Part shown: positions 20,468 through 28,889 of the stretch, in pieces
Layout: each line of letters begins with the position of its first letter
Position numbering within the stretch: the first letter of the stretch is position 1
Virus record (IMG/VR): IMGVR_UViG_3300005842_000027
Span: 1 to 40,771 of that record
DNA length: 40,771 bases
From: a virus
Direction: 5' to 3' (one strand)
Notes under the pieces: generated by a model
The model's database searches: none
What the model saw: only the letters and a program-made list of their open reading frames with translations
What the model was told of the DNA's origin: nothing
Position numbers and translations under genes: made by a program

Positions 20468-22255
20468 TCATGCTTCAATCACAACCCCCTCCGCGCTCAT
20501 CGTAATCCGCCCATTTGACTCACCCTTGATGCTGTAGCTCGTCACCAGCACATCCTCTGAGCCGTCTCTATCCGCCACGTCCAGCACACTGCCCCGCACG
20601 ATCGATGCCTTGTAGCCGGGTAACTCAATAGTCGCTGGCCTCAGAGGCTGCCCCCCAGCCGCAAGCCTTGCGAGCGCGATGGGCGCGGCGATTGAGTACG
20701 GGACGTCGCCGGCGTTGAGTTGAAGCGGCTTGCGCGGGCCCCAGATGCCCTCAGACGTGAGGTCGCGGAAGAGGCGCGTTGCTGTAGTGTCGCCGCTGGA
20801 ATTCGTTACGGAGCCGGCGCCAAGCGACTCAACCGAGCTTCCGGGATCCATCCCGCCCGTCAGGTGGTCAACGACTGCCCGATGCTTGTCCACTTGTCCG
20901 GTCCCGGTTTCCCGCCAATACTCGATGATCGTTCTGATCGGTCCGCGTGAGGTGTCCTGAAACCCGTCCGTGGTGACCTGCTGCGCGTGATTGGCGTCCA
21001 GTAAAGCTACTCGAGTGACTTTCTGATTGGCGTCTGCGGGGTTGCCCTCAGTCAGGATCAGGCCTTCTATCTCAGTCGTCCCGATTCCCAGAATGAACTC
21101 ACTCGGCCGCGACGTGCTCGGAATCCAAATGTTGTGCTGCGTCTCGGTTCCTATCTCCGACATGACAGGGGAAGTTCCGCCGAGCGGCAGTTGCGTGCGA
21201 GCGTTCACCGTTCGAACGTGACCCACTTTCAAGCGCCAGTCTGCCGTGTAGATGTCGAGCTGTGAGCTATGCCCCTGGAAGACGGTCAGCGTTGTTATCG
21301 GGTCTGCCGAGTAGTTGTCTATCTCAGTCTGCCAGGTGATGGAGCGCATCACATTCCCTTCGATATCGAGAATGTCTTTGATGTGGCGGATTATGTGCTG
21401 CTTCGTGTAGCCGGCCGTGAACTCAGTGCCGACAATGATGTCCTCTGTTTCTTCGCGGTCCTCGAGCAGATCCAGGTCGCCGTCGGTGCCCACGTCCGGC
21501 TTAAACGTTAACGCGAGAGCGTTGATTATTCTCGAGCTCGGCAGATCCTTCTGGAGCGCGACGTACTCACCCAGCCCCAGACTCGTGACGCCAATCTCAA
21601 CCGGCATCGCCGCTCGAGGGTTCAGAACATAAAGCGCCGTTCCGTCGGCCGACGCGCAGTAATAGGTTTCAAAGAACTGTAAGAGCGGCGCCGCGGCTTC
21701 ATGCCAGGTTGCGAAAGGCGCGAAGTTCACGCGGCGAATGGGGAAGGTTTCGATGTTGGTGACAACGCCGGTGAATCCCAGCTTTGTGACATATACGTAG
21801 TCGAGCACCAGCAGCAGGTCGAGATCGGCGACTTCCTCAAATTCGGTGGGAATCGCATTGCCCTCCTCATCCTGCAGATCCGCGCGCGTGGTTTTAGTGG
21901 TAACGGCGCCGCCCCAGGTCAACGGATCGTAGATAACAGTTGCGGCCCTGGGACACAGCGCGAATTTGTCATCAAGCGGCGCGGTGCTGTTGAGCTGCAG
22001 CCCGTCCGCTCGAAGTTGAACGCGCACCCGCCGGCCGGCCACGTTGCCGGATGCGATGATGGTTTTCCAGTCCTCGCCCGCGTCCTCCTGCAGCTCGAAG
22101 GTTATCTCAGCGTCAGCCGGGATAACTTCGCCCGCGCGTGCGAGCTTGACCTGCAGGGCGACTCCGAGCGCGTTGACTGGCGCCTGGACTTCCCAGCTCG
22201 AGGTGGGTACTTCGTCGCCGTTGACCTTTAGCCGGCTGCGGGGTTTGGTGATCAT
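20468..22255 (-). CDS. tail hub/baseplate-like protein
   Basis: 595 residues, beta-rich. An early segment SWEVQAPVNALGVALQVKLA and later WHEAAAPLLQFFETYYCASADG resemble the hub domains of siphovirus tail-associated proteins that read and bind the tail tip. It follows the distal tail gene directly (sharing one base). No lysozyme or peptidase motif is visible in it. Likely forms the tail-tip hub on which the fibres mount. Confidence 0.65.
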   Translation of the reverse strand: MITKPRSRLKVNGDEVPTSSWEVQAPVNALGVALQVKLARAGEVIPADAEITFELQEDAGEDWKTIIASGNVAGRRVRVQLRADGLQLNSTAPLDDKFALCPRAATVIYDPLTWGGAVTTKTTRADLQDEEGNAIPTEFEEVADLDLLLVLDYVYVTKLGFTGVVTNIETFPIRRVNFAPFATWHEAAAPLLQFFETYYCASADGTALYVLNPRAAMPVEIGVTSLGLGEYVALQKDLPSSRIINALALTFKPDVGTDGDLDLLEDREETEDIIVGTEFTAGYTKQHIIRHIKDILDIEGNVMRSITWQTEIDNYSADPITTLTVFQGHSSQLDIYTADWRLKVGHVRTVNARTQLPLGGTSPVMSEIGTETQHNIWIPSTSRPSEFILGIGTTEIEGLILTEGNPADANQKVTRVALLDANHAQQVTTDGFQDTSRGPIRTIIEYWRETGTGQVDKHRAVVDHLTGGMDPGSSVESLGAGSVTNSSGDTTATRLFRDLTSEGIWGPRKPLQLNAGDVPYSIAAPIALARLAAGGQPLRPATIELPGYKASIVRGSVLDVADRDGSEDVLVTSYSIKGESNGRITMSAEGVVIEA

Positions 22256-22674
22256 TAGCTCTCAACCCGAAACCTGAACGTCACGCCCGCAAGGTAAACG
22301 CCGTTGAGTCGCTGCTTGTCGTAGGAAATCCACTTCGCTGAAAAGTCGGGCCAGCAATCGGCATTGATCGAGTGTACGAAATCGCTGGCGGTGACGTTGA
22401 ACGGAGTGCCCGCGCTCAGCGCCGCGGCGATCGCAGCCTTCACCGCTGCCAGCTTCTCCAGGCTAACGTTGTCGTAATACAAACCGAACGCCTTACCTGC
22501 TCCGGCCACGTCGACGAGCTGCGCATGAACCGTTCCGTCAGGGGATTCAGCAAGGCTGCCCGCAAAGTCGCTGAAGAATTCGCCGCCGTCGAGTACTTGT
22601 GCTTTTATCGCACGGCCTTCCGGGCCCAACATTTCGATGCCGGCGATGGCGGTCACTGCGTATGCGGTTGACAT
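22255..22674 (-). CDS. distal tail-like protein
   Basis: 139 residues, mixed alpha/beta, following the tape measure gene in order of transcription, where distal tail (Dit-like) or minor tail proteins lie. No decisive motif. Assignment by position and size. Confidence 0.5.
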   Translation of the reverse strand: MSTAYAVTAIAGIEMLGPEGRAIKAQVLDGGEFFSDFAGSLAESPDGTVHAQLVDVAGAGKAFGLYYDNVSLEKLAAVKAAIAAALSAGTPFNVTASDFVHSINADCWPDFSAKWISYDKQRLNGVYLAGVTFRFRVES

Positions 22675-22767
22675 TAGTTTTGCTTGTTACCCGCGCCTTC
22701 TAAAGCGGTTGCGGTGTGGGTCAATTTGGGTCTTTACTTCGGTTGGAAAAGTGCCATCGTTGCGGGT

Positions 22768-23061
22768 ATGGAAACTTCAAGTAACTTCGATCGAGCCGCG
22801 GCGAGCAAGGCGCGAATGGCGCAGCCGGCCAGAGTACAAACAACGAACTATCCCGGATCTAAGGTGAAAGATGCGTTGCGAATGATCGGCATTCTTGCTG
22901 CCGTGTGCAGCGCACTGGTTGGGGTGGGATTCGCAAACGGCCCGATGCCGGTGCTGGGACTCGGCGCGTTCGTGTCCGGCCTGGTTGTCTGCGCGTTAAT
23001 GTTCGCCTTGGCCGCGATCGTCGAGAACTTAATTGCAATTCGGCAGAACACCGAGCACTAA
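22768..23061 (+). CDS. two-span membrane protein, plus-strand moron
   Basis: 97 residues from ATG 22768; an in-frame GTG at 22714 gives 18 more residues and sits near a weak TAAAGC -10 box. Two membrane helices (MIGILAAVCSALVGVGFANG and LGLGAFVSGLVVCALMFALA) with a short loop. Encoded against the late operon, between distal tail and tape measure genes, ending in a 4-base overlap with the tape measure stop. No Shine-Dalgarno. Candidates: superinfection exclusion or another lysogen-expressed membrane function. Confidence 0.65.
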   Translation: METSSNFDRAAASKARMAQPARVQTTNYPGSKVKDALRMIGILAAVCSALVGVGFANGPMPVLGLGAFVSGLVVCALMFALAAIVENLIAIRQNTEH

Positions 23062-25226
23062 TACCAGGGCGTGAGCGCCTGGCTGGTCCCGAACTGCGTC
23101 GGAGTTTTGCCCATATCATCAACGCTGGCAGCGAGCGCGCCGCGGCTGTCATCTTTGAGCGTGATTTCTACAAGGCTCTGGCTGTCCAGCTTTTTCAGCA
23201 GCGCCTCAATCAGCTGGTTCAAATTCTGAGTCTCTTTAATCTGCTCTTGCCGCTGTTGCTCAAGTGACTTCGCTTCATCCATCTTCGACTGCACGACCCG
23301 GTTCCGCATCTCCGGATCCATCTGATCCGCCCGCAGGCCCCCGGTAATAGACAAGAACTGACTTCGCTGTATCGCCTGCTCAGCCGCGCTGCCTGAACCT
23401 TTCAGCGCATCAAGCGCCGTAAGCTGCGTCTTCGCGGCTTCGACTGCCGGGTCGACAAACGGATTGCGCCGGATCGCATCCAGCGCGTTGGCCCGCTTCT
23501 CGCCGAGTCCCGAAGCCCAGAGCTGGTCACCAGACAGCCCGCTTGTGAGCTGTTCTATTTTCTGCGCGGCCTCAGCGTATGGCAGCATCGCAAACTGAAC
23601 CGCCTTGATCTGATCCGCGATTACCGCGATGGGGTCGGAGTCGATGCCCGAGCGCAGCGCGTTCGATTCGGCCAGCATCCCGACGTTTGCGACAGCGCGA
23701 TCGGCGGCGCGGCCTTCGAAGCTTCGGTCACCTGAAAGCGCCAAGGCGGACGCCCTGAGTCCGGCAACCTGAACGGCGTTCGATGCCTCGAGTCCGAACT
23801 TCTTCAGGTTGAATGCGTCCTGCTGCGTTTCCAGGAGTCGCTTGCGTAGATCGGTCGTGAAACCCACTGACGCCTTTTGCAGCGCGTCCTGAGCCAGCCT
23901 TCCCTCTGCGTAGAGGGTCACGAATGGATTGTCGGCGTGCACGTCGGCGTTCAGCTTCGCGAGCATTGCGATCTGATCGGCGAGCGGCGATTCAGGGCCG
24001 TGATTAAGTTTGAATGAGCCGCCCCCCATGAGTTGGACGTGTGAGGCAGCGGCTACACGATCCGTTTCTATCATGGCGGCTGCCAGTTCCTTCATCTTCG
24101 CGGCAAACTTAGTCACGGCGTCCTGCTCTGTTTTATAGTCGGCTTGCCTCTTGAGGAACTCTGCGTGCGTCTTCTCGCCGGCGGCTTCAATGTCCGCTCG
24201 CCCGAAGTCAATGATCGCGCCAGGATTCACGACAGCAAGGCCAACCTTCAATACAGCTGAGACTGCCGCCGGCACATGCCACTCGTTCAGAGCCGTTCCG
24301 ATCTTGAACACTAACTTCACCAACTCGCCGGCCTCGGAAACGGCGGTCGTGAACATCTGCGACAGGTCGCTTTTCGGATCGCCAAGCTCGGCGGTGAGCC
24401 GGGTTATGAATTGCACAGCAGCCTGTAGGCCTTCGTTGAACTGTTTGTTGGAGATGATGGACTCACCGACCGCCTGCATGAATTTCGTCTGAGCAGCTTC
24501 GGCTGCGGTCATCGCGCCGGCGAAGGTTCCGGTCAGCTTCGCGGCGTTACCGACCTGCGGCGCGGACTCGGCAATCAGCCCGTTGAGCAACGCTTGCCTG
24601 GCGGCCTGGCCCTTTGTCTTATCTGAGAGATCCTGCAGGTTGAACCCATAGTCGCCGAGAATCTTATCGAGGTTCTTCGTGATGCCCACATTGTCCACGA
24701 GCATGGAATTCTGATTCTTGATTCCCTCAGTTGCCCCCACGATCGCCTCGCCGAAGCCAAGTGACGCCTGCCGATTGAATGCCGACGCGTCCCCAAACCG
24801 CTGCAGGATCGTGACTGCTTGATCCAGACCGAAGCCGGCGGACAGAAGATTCTGAAGACCCTTGCTCGCGTCGCCGACACTGAGCAGCCCGCTTTTAACA
24901 ATCGCAAGGTTGTTCACCGCGTCCTGTGCGGCCTGGTTCCCTATACCCTTGAACGTAGCAACCGAGGCCAGCGCTATTTGCGCCGCCTTCAGCTTGTTGA
25001 TCTCGGAGACTGCGCCGGTGCCGAACGCGATCGCGGCGTGCAGCCCCTGCTGAAAATACTGCGCGATCAGCGTGCCCTTGAACACAGCAAATGCCGAATC
25101 CAGCGCGCCGCCGGTCTGCTTCGAGGTCGAGCCGATCTTGTTAAGATCCTGGTCGATCTGACGAAGGACGGCCCGGCCCTCACCGTTTGGGTCGATTTTG
25201 AATGTTACTTCTACTGAGTTAGGCAT
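23058..25226 (-). CDS. tail tape measure protein
   Basis: 722 residues. Long helical protein with Ala/Gln-rich repeats, a central hydrophobic part and the typical start (VEVTFKIDPNGEGRAVLRQIDQDLNKIG). Segments such as GLQNLLSAGFGLDQAVTILQRFGDASAF are usual in phage tape measures. By the common rule of about 0.15 nm per residue it predicts a tail near 110 nm. No lytic transglycosylase or peptidase motif was seen. Preceded by the frameshifted chaperone pair. Confidence 0.85.
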   Translation of the reverse strand: MPNSVEVTFKIDPNGEGRAVLRQIDQDLNKIGSTSKQTGGALDSAFAVFKGTLIAQYFQQGLHAAIAFGTGAVSEINKLKAAQIALASVATFKGIGNQAAQDAVNNLAIVKSGLLSVGDASKGLQNLLSAGFGLDQAVTILQRFGDASAFNRQASLGFGEAIVGATEGIKNQNSMLVDNVGITKNLDKILGDYGFNLQDLSDKTKGQAARQALLNGLIAESAPQVGNAAKLTGTFAGAMTAAEAAQTKFMQAVGESIISNKQFNEGLQAAVQFITRLTAELGDPKSDLSQMFTTAVSEAGELVKLVFKIGTALNEWHVPAAVSAVLKVGLAVVNPGAIIDFGRADIEAAGEKTHAEFLKRQADYKTEQDAVTKFAAKMKELAAAMIETDRVAAASHVQLMGGGSFKLNHGPESPLADQIAMLAKLNADVHADNPFVTLYAEGRLAQDALQKASVGFTTDLRKRLLETQQDAFNLKKFGLEASNAVQVAGLRASALALSGDRSFEGRAADRAVANVGMLAESNALRSGIDSDPIAVIADQIKAVQFAMLPYAEAAQKIEQLTSGLSGDQLWASGLGEKRANALDAIRRNPFVDPAVEAAKTQLTALDALKGSGSAAEQAIQRSQFLSITGGLRADQMDPEMRNRVVQSKMDEAKSLEQQRQEQIKETQNLNQLIEALLKKLDSQSLVEITLKDDSRGALAASVDDMGKTPTQFGTSQALTPWY

Positions 25227-25602
25227 TGCTTCTCATGCGCTCAAGCCGGTCTGCGAGGTTGCGTTCTTGTTGGAGGACCTCGACCAGGCGGGAAAAGGTG
25301 AGATCCATATCGGGGTCGATTCGATCGGGATTGGCGGACTGCGCGTTACTGACAACGGCGACCAGGTCGCGCATCTTCACGAAGTCATAACCATCGGGCC
25401 ACTTGCCTAAGACGCGTTTGACTTCCTGTTCCGTGTTGGCGTGGAAGATCGGAGCCTGTTCGCTGAGCTCGCATTTAGGACAGCCGGCATTCCAGTCCTT
25501 TTCAACTCGCCGGCAACTGCCGCCACCTGGCCCACAGTCCCACGCCGGCCACATCGAGCGGACCTTGGTTGCGTAGCCGAGCCAGAATTTACAAACGATC
25601 CT
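25219..25602 (-). CDS. tail assembly chaperone, frameshifted C-terminal part (GT-like)
   Basis: The frame is open for 127 codons from 25602 to the stop at 25219, but its first ATG is only at 25554 (111 residues). The stretch before that ATG reads as plausible protein (FRIVCKFWLGYATKVRS). It would be joined to the upstream chaperone by a +1 shift at TTT TAG G (25606-25600). Cys-rich (DCGPGGGSC, CPKC), then helical. Overlaps the tape measure start by 8 bases. A separate ATG-started gene is the alternative. Confidence 0.6.
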   Translation of the reverse strand, partial: RIVCKFWLGYATKVRSMWPAWDCGPGGGSCRRVEKDWNAGCPKCELSEQAPIFHANTEQEVKRVLGKWPDGYDFVKMRDLVAVVSNAQSANPDRIDPDMDLTFSRLVEVLQQERNLADRLERMRSNA

Positions 25603-26083
25603 AAAACAGTCGATAACGAAAGGTAGGCAGAACTATTCGGTAGTACCGCTCCTTGCAGTTCTCGGCCATGTCGAGCAGCTCGAGGCGCGCCGGGTCGAGG
25701 AAGTAGTAACGCACTCGATCGGGAAGCGGCCGCTCGTCGGTTGGCGTGGCGTCGAAGATCTCTTTGTATGCGGGAATGGTTGCGAGCCGCTCCTGGATTG
25801 AGGCGCCCATCTCACCCGCAGCGATCGGATCGCCGAGCACCTTTGCCTTTTGCTCTTCGGTCAGCGGGAAGTCCGGAAATCCGGTAGGCGGCCAGACCAG
25901 CATGGCGGCTAACCAATCCACGCCGTTGGTGCCCACGTCGATAGCAGCGGCCTGATCCTGACTGTCTTTCTGTTTCCGGGTTGAGCGCTTGCAGGGGAAC
26001 GAGAACGGGTCAGGGCCGTAAAGCTCCTCGACAAAGTCCAGGGTGACGATGACGATCTGTGGTGCCGTCGACTTCGAAAACAT
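25601..26083 (-). CDS. tail assembly chaperone, N-terminal part (G-like)
   Basis: 160 residues. Contains QDQAAAIDVGTNGVDWLAAML, WPPTGFPDFPLTEEQKAKVLGDP and ends in YRIVLPTFRYRLF before TAG 25603-25601. By position (after tail tube genes, before tape measure) it is the lambda G counterpart; residue-level similarity is weak. The last sense codon TTT before TAG re-pairs perfectly after a +1 slip, so a fusion of about 287 residues is predicted. Confidence 0.6.
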   Translation of the reverse strand: MFSKSTAPQIVIVTLDFVEELYGPDPFSFPCKRSTRKQKDSQDQAAAIDVGTNGVDWLAAMLVWPPTGFPDFPLTEEQKAKVLGDPIAAGEMGASIQERLATIPAYKEIFDATPTDERPLPDRVRYYFLDPARLELLDMAENCKERYYRIVLPTFRYRLF

Positions 26084-26095
26084 TCACCCTCCTCT

Positions 26096-26488
26096 TTAGA
26101 CTGTAGCGTCGACGAGCTGCTTGATCTTCAGCACCGCCGCATCAGTAGCCGAGAAGTTCTTAACCCACAGCCCAGTCGTATCGGTCGAGCCGAATGGATT
26201 GGTAAGCCCGCTGAGGTTGTTCCACTCCCACGGCTGATTAGCCAGCAGCACGATTGTCTTTGCAGGTGAGCCGCCCGAGGCCGCGTTCTGGTACACGGTG
26301 ACGTTCTTATCGGAAATCATGAAAAAGCTCTTGAGCTGCGAAACGTCGGTGACTATCGAGATCGCCACTTCCGTTGAAATCGGAACCGGGATTGTGCGCG
26401 TGTCCGCCCCGTCGGCAGTAATGACGACCGCGCGCCCGATTGTCTCGGCGCCGTCGTTGCAGGTTTTCGTAATCGAATGAGTTGGCAT
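26096..26488 (-). CDS. virion-associated hypothetical protein
   Basis: 130 residues, beta-rich with Thr/Ser/Asn (TIGRAVVITADGADTRTIPVP; NVTVYQNAASGG), as in small structural or decoration proteins. Lies between tail tube and chaperone genes, so a tail or decoration role is plausible. A heptad DNA repeat separates it from the tube gene. Confidence 0.55.
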   Translation of the reverse strand: MPTHSITKTCNDGAETIGRAVVITADGADTRTIPVPISTEVAISIVTDVSQLKSFFMISDKNVTVYQNAASGGSPAKTIVLLANQPWEWNNLSGLTNPFGSTDTTGLWVKNFSATDAAVLKIKQLVDATV

Positions 26489-26510
26489 TTGTGTTTCTCC
26501 TGGTGGGTCG

Positions 26511-26538
26511 GTGGTCAGTAGTCAGTGGTCAGTAGTTA
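26511..26538. repeat. four 7-bp tandem repeats
   Basis: GTGGTCA, GTAGTCA, GTGGTCA and GTAGTTA follow each other at 26511-26538. The last one contains the tail-tube stop codon (complement of TTA). Simple heptads like this occur between genes in some bacterial genomes. Confidence 0.65.
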
Positions 26539-27510
26539 GGTTGTCAGCAAGCCGCTCAAAGGCATTGCGGCGCCGACTGGCGTAGGCTGAAGACTGAGAG
26601 CCAGGCACGAGCGCGGCGCTTCCCCGACGAATTCCTGCTCTTTCTTGTTTGCTCTCAGAATCGCTTCAGTGGCGGTGAAGGTGACGTTCTCTTCAGCCGG
26701 ACCCACGCGCCACACGACTTCGACTTTCTCGCGTGGGTTGGCGTGCGCCTGAACCGATAGCGCGCCCCCTGGATAGTCCTCGACGAGCCAGTCGAAGCTG
26801 TTCTCGACGACGTCGTGCCGTTCCGCCCGGGTCATGTCGATCGAAGCCGCCTGCCATGCGTCGTCCTGTACCAGGTTCTTGTTCGAGTATTTGAGCCCGA
26901 ACTTCTGGGTCGTGGTGCCCAGGTCCTCGTTGGCCTGCATTCGGTCCACGCCGTCGATCGAGAGCGCACATTGATAGCTGTAGATCGGGATCAGTTCCGT
27001 GCACGCCGGCAGTTCCGTCAGGCCGGCCGCTTCGAGGTCGGCTGGTCCTACCAGGTCCGCGGTGACCTTAACGCGCTGTTTACCGTCCTGGTTCACTGTG
27101 AAGCCTCGAACGGTGAAGGTGAACAAGCGCCCGGTATCGCCCGCCTGGTTTTTGAACATCATGCAGCCGGTATAGAAGTCCGGCTGGAATTCGCCCGTGT
27201 CGAGCATCTCCAGGTTATTACCCGCGCGCGCGCCCATCGCCGCGCCGGCAAAGCCCGCGAGGAGCTCGGCATCGCAGTCGAACTCGACGGGCAGCTCCAG
27301 CTTGCGCTTGAGCACCACAACGTCGGTGACCATTTGCTGCGTACAATCCATCACCTCATCTTCCGTCTCGTCGATTTCCACGTTTGCGCGCGTGGTCATT
27401 TGCACGACGCGAGTGAGCGACGCGGCGGAGTTCTTGGTCGCGATGTCAGCCTGGGGCGTCCAGTCTGGGTCTATCAGAAAGTAAAGTTGCGAGCCGCGTG
27501 GTGCGATCAT
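26536..27510 (-). CDS. major tail tube protein
   Basis: 324 residues, beta-rich, with an early IAPRGSQLYFLIDPDWTPQ and later FTFTVRGFTVNQDGKQRVKVTADLVGP strands, fitting a tube subunit with an additional C-terminal domain. AGGAG upstream of ATG 27510 gives a strong ribosome site, as expected for an abundant protein. Comes after the tail terminator in transcription order, which supports the call. No exact family named. Confidence 0.65.
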   Translation of the reverse strand: MIAPRGSQLYFLIDPDWTPQADIATKNSAASLTRVVQMTTRANVEIDETEDEVMDCTQQMVTDVVVLKRKLELPVEFDCDAELLAGFAGAAMGARAGNNLEMLDTGEFQPDFYTGCMMFKNQAGDTGRLFTFTVRGFTVNQDGKQRVKVTADLVGPADLEAAGLTELPACTELIPIYSYQCALSIDGVDRMQANEDLGTTTQKFGLKYSNKNLVQDDAWQAASIDMTRAERHDVVENSFDWLVEDYPGGALSVQAHANPREKVEVVWRVGPAEENVTFTATEAILRANKKEQEFVGEAPRSCLALSLQPTPVGAAMPLSGLLTT

Positions 27511-27539
27511 AAGTTGCTCCTGTTGGTTTGAACCTGAAT

Positions 27540-27545
27540 TAGAAT
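27540..27545 (+). promoter_or_regulatory. -10 box for the plus-strand zinc-ribbon gene
   Basis: TAGAAT, one mismatch from consensus, followed by TGCGGG. The predicted transcription start falls at GTG 27552, so the mRNA would be leaderless. The -35 is poor (TTGCTC 20 bases upstream). Confidence 0.45.
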
Positions 27546-27551
27546 TGCGGG

Positions 27552-27767
27552 GTGAAGTGTCCGAATTGTATTTGCTGGCAGAGCCGCGTACTGGATATGC
27601 GTCCGTCCGAATCCCGGAACAGACGACGGCGCGAGTGCCTCGGCTGCGGGCATCGCTTCACGACTTACGAGCGCCTGGCGATTGCTCCGCCTGACCTGGA
27701 GAATCGTGTCATCGAGGCGCTCGCGACTGCCGGCAACACGATCAAGAAAGCTCTAAACGAAAACTGA
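27552..27767 (+). CDS. NrdR-like zinc-ribbon protein without ATP-cone (moron)
   Basis: 71 residues from GTG 27552. CPNC at 3-6, SRVLDMRPSESRNRRRRECLGCGHRFTTYERLAI matches the N-terminal zinc ribbon of the ribonucleotide-reductase repressor NrdR almost feature by feature, but the ATP-cone that follows in NrdR (about 100 residues) is missing, replaced by ENRVIEALATAGNTIKKAL. It can bind DNA or interfere with host NrdR. Encoded against the late operon between tube and terminator genes, overlapping the latter's stop by 15 bases. Confidence 0.78.
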   Translation: MKCPNCICWQSRVLDMRPSESRNRRRRECLGCGHRFTTYERLAIAPPDLENRVIEALATAGNTIKKALNEN

Positions 27768-28250
27768 ATTCTCGACGTTGAGCTCGAATCGGCCGAAGTG
27801 AATCAAACTAGCATCCGAGCCCGTCCCGTCCAGACTCCCGATCGTCATGTCATCCGTCGACTGCAGCAGCAGGTGTCGCACCAGGTTCCCGAGCCCGAGA
27901 TCTCGCGTCACGCGCAGCACTGCAGCCAAATCTGAGATCGCGATCGCGTTTGCCGCTTCACTGGTAACGCCGTCGACGCTGCGTCGAAGGTATGGCTTGA
28001 AAGTCTCAATCTTAAAGCCGAGGGTCTGAATGTTCTCGCAGGCGTTTGATGTCTCAACTTCATTGAGACGCTGCAAACAAATGTTGACGCCATGGCAGAT
28101 CCGGCGCGGGTGCAGAGACTCCAGCACGGCTGCGATTTCCGGGTCATCCTCTGCGGTCCTGGAGTCGATCATCACGTAGCCGATGGTTTCGAGGCCGAGA
28201 GATTCGACGAGGGTTTTCAGCGCGGCTTTGATAGTTGCTTGGTCAGCCAC
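27753..28250 (-). CDS. tail terminator-like protein
   Basis: 165 residues, alpha/beta (TIKAALKTLVESLGLETIGY ... LRVTRDLGLGNLVRHLLLQS). Size and place immediately before the tail tube gene suit a tail terminator or tail completion protein that caps the tube. No diagnostic motif. Overlaps the upstream SprT-like stop by 8 bases. Confidence 0.55.
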   Translation of the reverse strand: MADQATIKAALKTLVESLGLETIGYVMIDSRTAEDDPEIAAVLESLHPRRICHGVNICLQRLNEVETSNACENIQTLGFKIETFKPYLRRSVDGVTSEAANAIAISDLAAVLRVTRDLGLGNLVRHLLLQSTDDMTIGSLDGTGSDASLIHFGRFELNVENSVFV

Positions 28251-28665
28251 GTTTCTTTTTTCGCTTCTTCAGATCGTCACGCAGCCAAATGAAGGCGTTG
28301 CAGAGCTGTGTGGTAACGCGTTCCTCATGCTCGATCGTCCATTCGTCGCGCATTTCATTAACGAAGACGTGGCAGAGTTCATGAACGAAGGCGTCTTCAA
28401 GCGCGGCGTCGGACTGGTCTACGATCGCCAGCATGTTCACGTTGATGGTCGCCGTCAGGTACTGCCAGCGAACGTTACAGGTCATCACCAGTTCGAAGTT
28501 TTCGGCCTCGTCTTCTGAGGTCGCCTTCAGCCCGGCGCGGTGATAACGGAGGTCGATCTTCCACGACCGATCCATCCCGAGCGCCGCGACCCATTTCTTT
28601 GACAGCCTTCGAACACGGCGGCGCTGCTTTTTGTATTCGGCGTCGGTCATGCTCGGTAACTTCAC
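28243..28665 (-). CDS. SprT-like zinc metallopeptidase
   Basis: 140 residues from GTG 28665 (an in-frame ATG lies five codons on). HELCH at 95-99 in a helix (EDAFVHELCHVFVNEM) is an HExxH zinc site; the downstream Glu/His of the helix EWTIEHEERVTTQL may be the third ligand. Small SprT/WSS1-like enzymes cleave DNA-bound proteins in cells; inside a virion-neck gene cluster it may act during head maturation or entry. Basic tail KKRKKKRG. GTGA overlap with its neighbour. Confidence 0.8.
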   Translation of the reverse strand: MKLPSMTDAEYKKQRRRVRRLSKKWVAALGMDRSWKIDLRYHRAGLKATSEDEAENFELVMTCNVRWQYLTATINVNMLAIVDQSDAALEDAFVHELCHVFVNEMRDEWTIEHEERVTTQLCNAFIWLRDDLKKRKKKRG

Positions 28666-28889
28666 CAGCCCAGAAACTCCCTATCCGTCTCTTCCCGCCC
28701 TTCGACCGGCGGATGCACATCCTCGTCCGAACGTTTCAGCGCGGCCGCAAGCGGGTGATTCCAGGGCGCGGCAACGGTGCGTGGCTGCTCGGGTGCCCAG
28801 AAAAATTCAAGCTGCTCACCTGTTAAGCATCGCTGCGATCGCGGCCGAGAGGTGCTTGATCTGCGAGCTAATCTCGCTGCGGTTCTCAC
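28662..28889 (-). CDS. small protein, start uncertain
   Basis: The well-formed part is LTGEQLEFFWAPEQP followed by TVAAPWNHPLAAALKRSDEDV and a short acidic end REFLGW (about 55 residues). No start codon lies close before it; ATG 28889 would give 75 residues with an Arg-rich head overlapping the upstream gene by 74 bases. Stop overlaps the SprT-like GTG (GTGA), supporting reality. Confidence 0.5.
   Translation of the reverse strand: MRTAARLARRSSTSRPRSQRCLTGEQLEFFWAPEQPRTVAAPWNHPLAAALKRSDEDVHPPVEGREETDREFLGW

Noticed and set aside
26815-27531. 238-codon plus-strand frame antisense to the tail tube gene
   Set aside because: High in Arg/His/Val with no fold pattern; mirror of a better-supported gene with a strong ribosome site.
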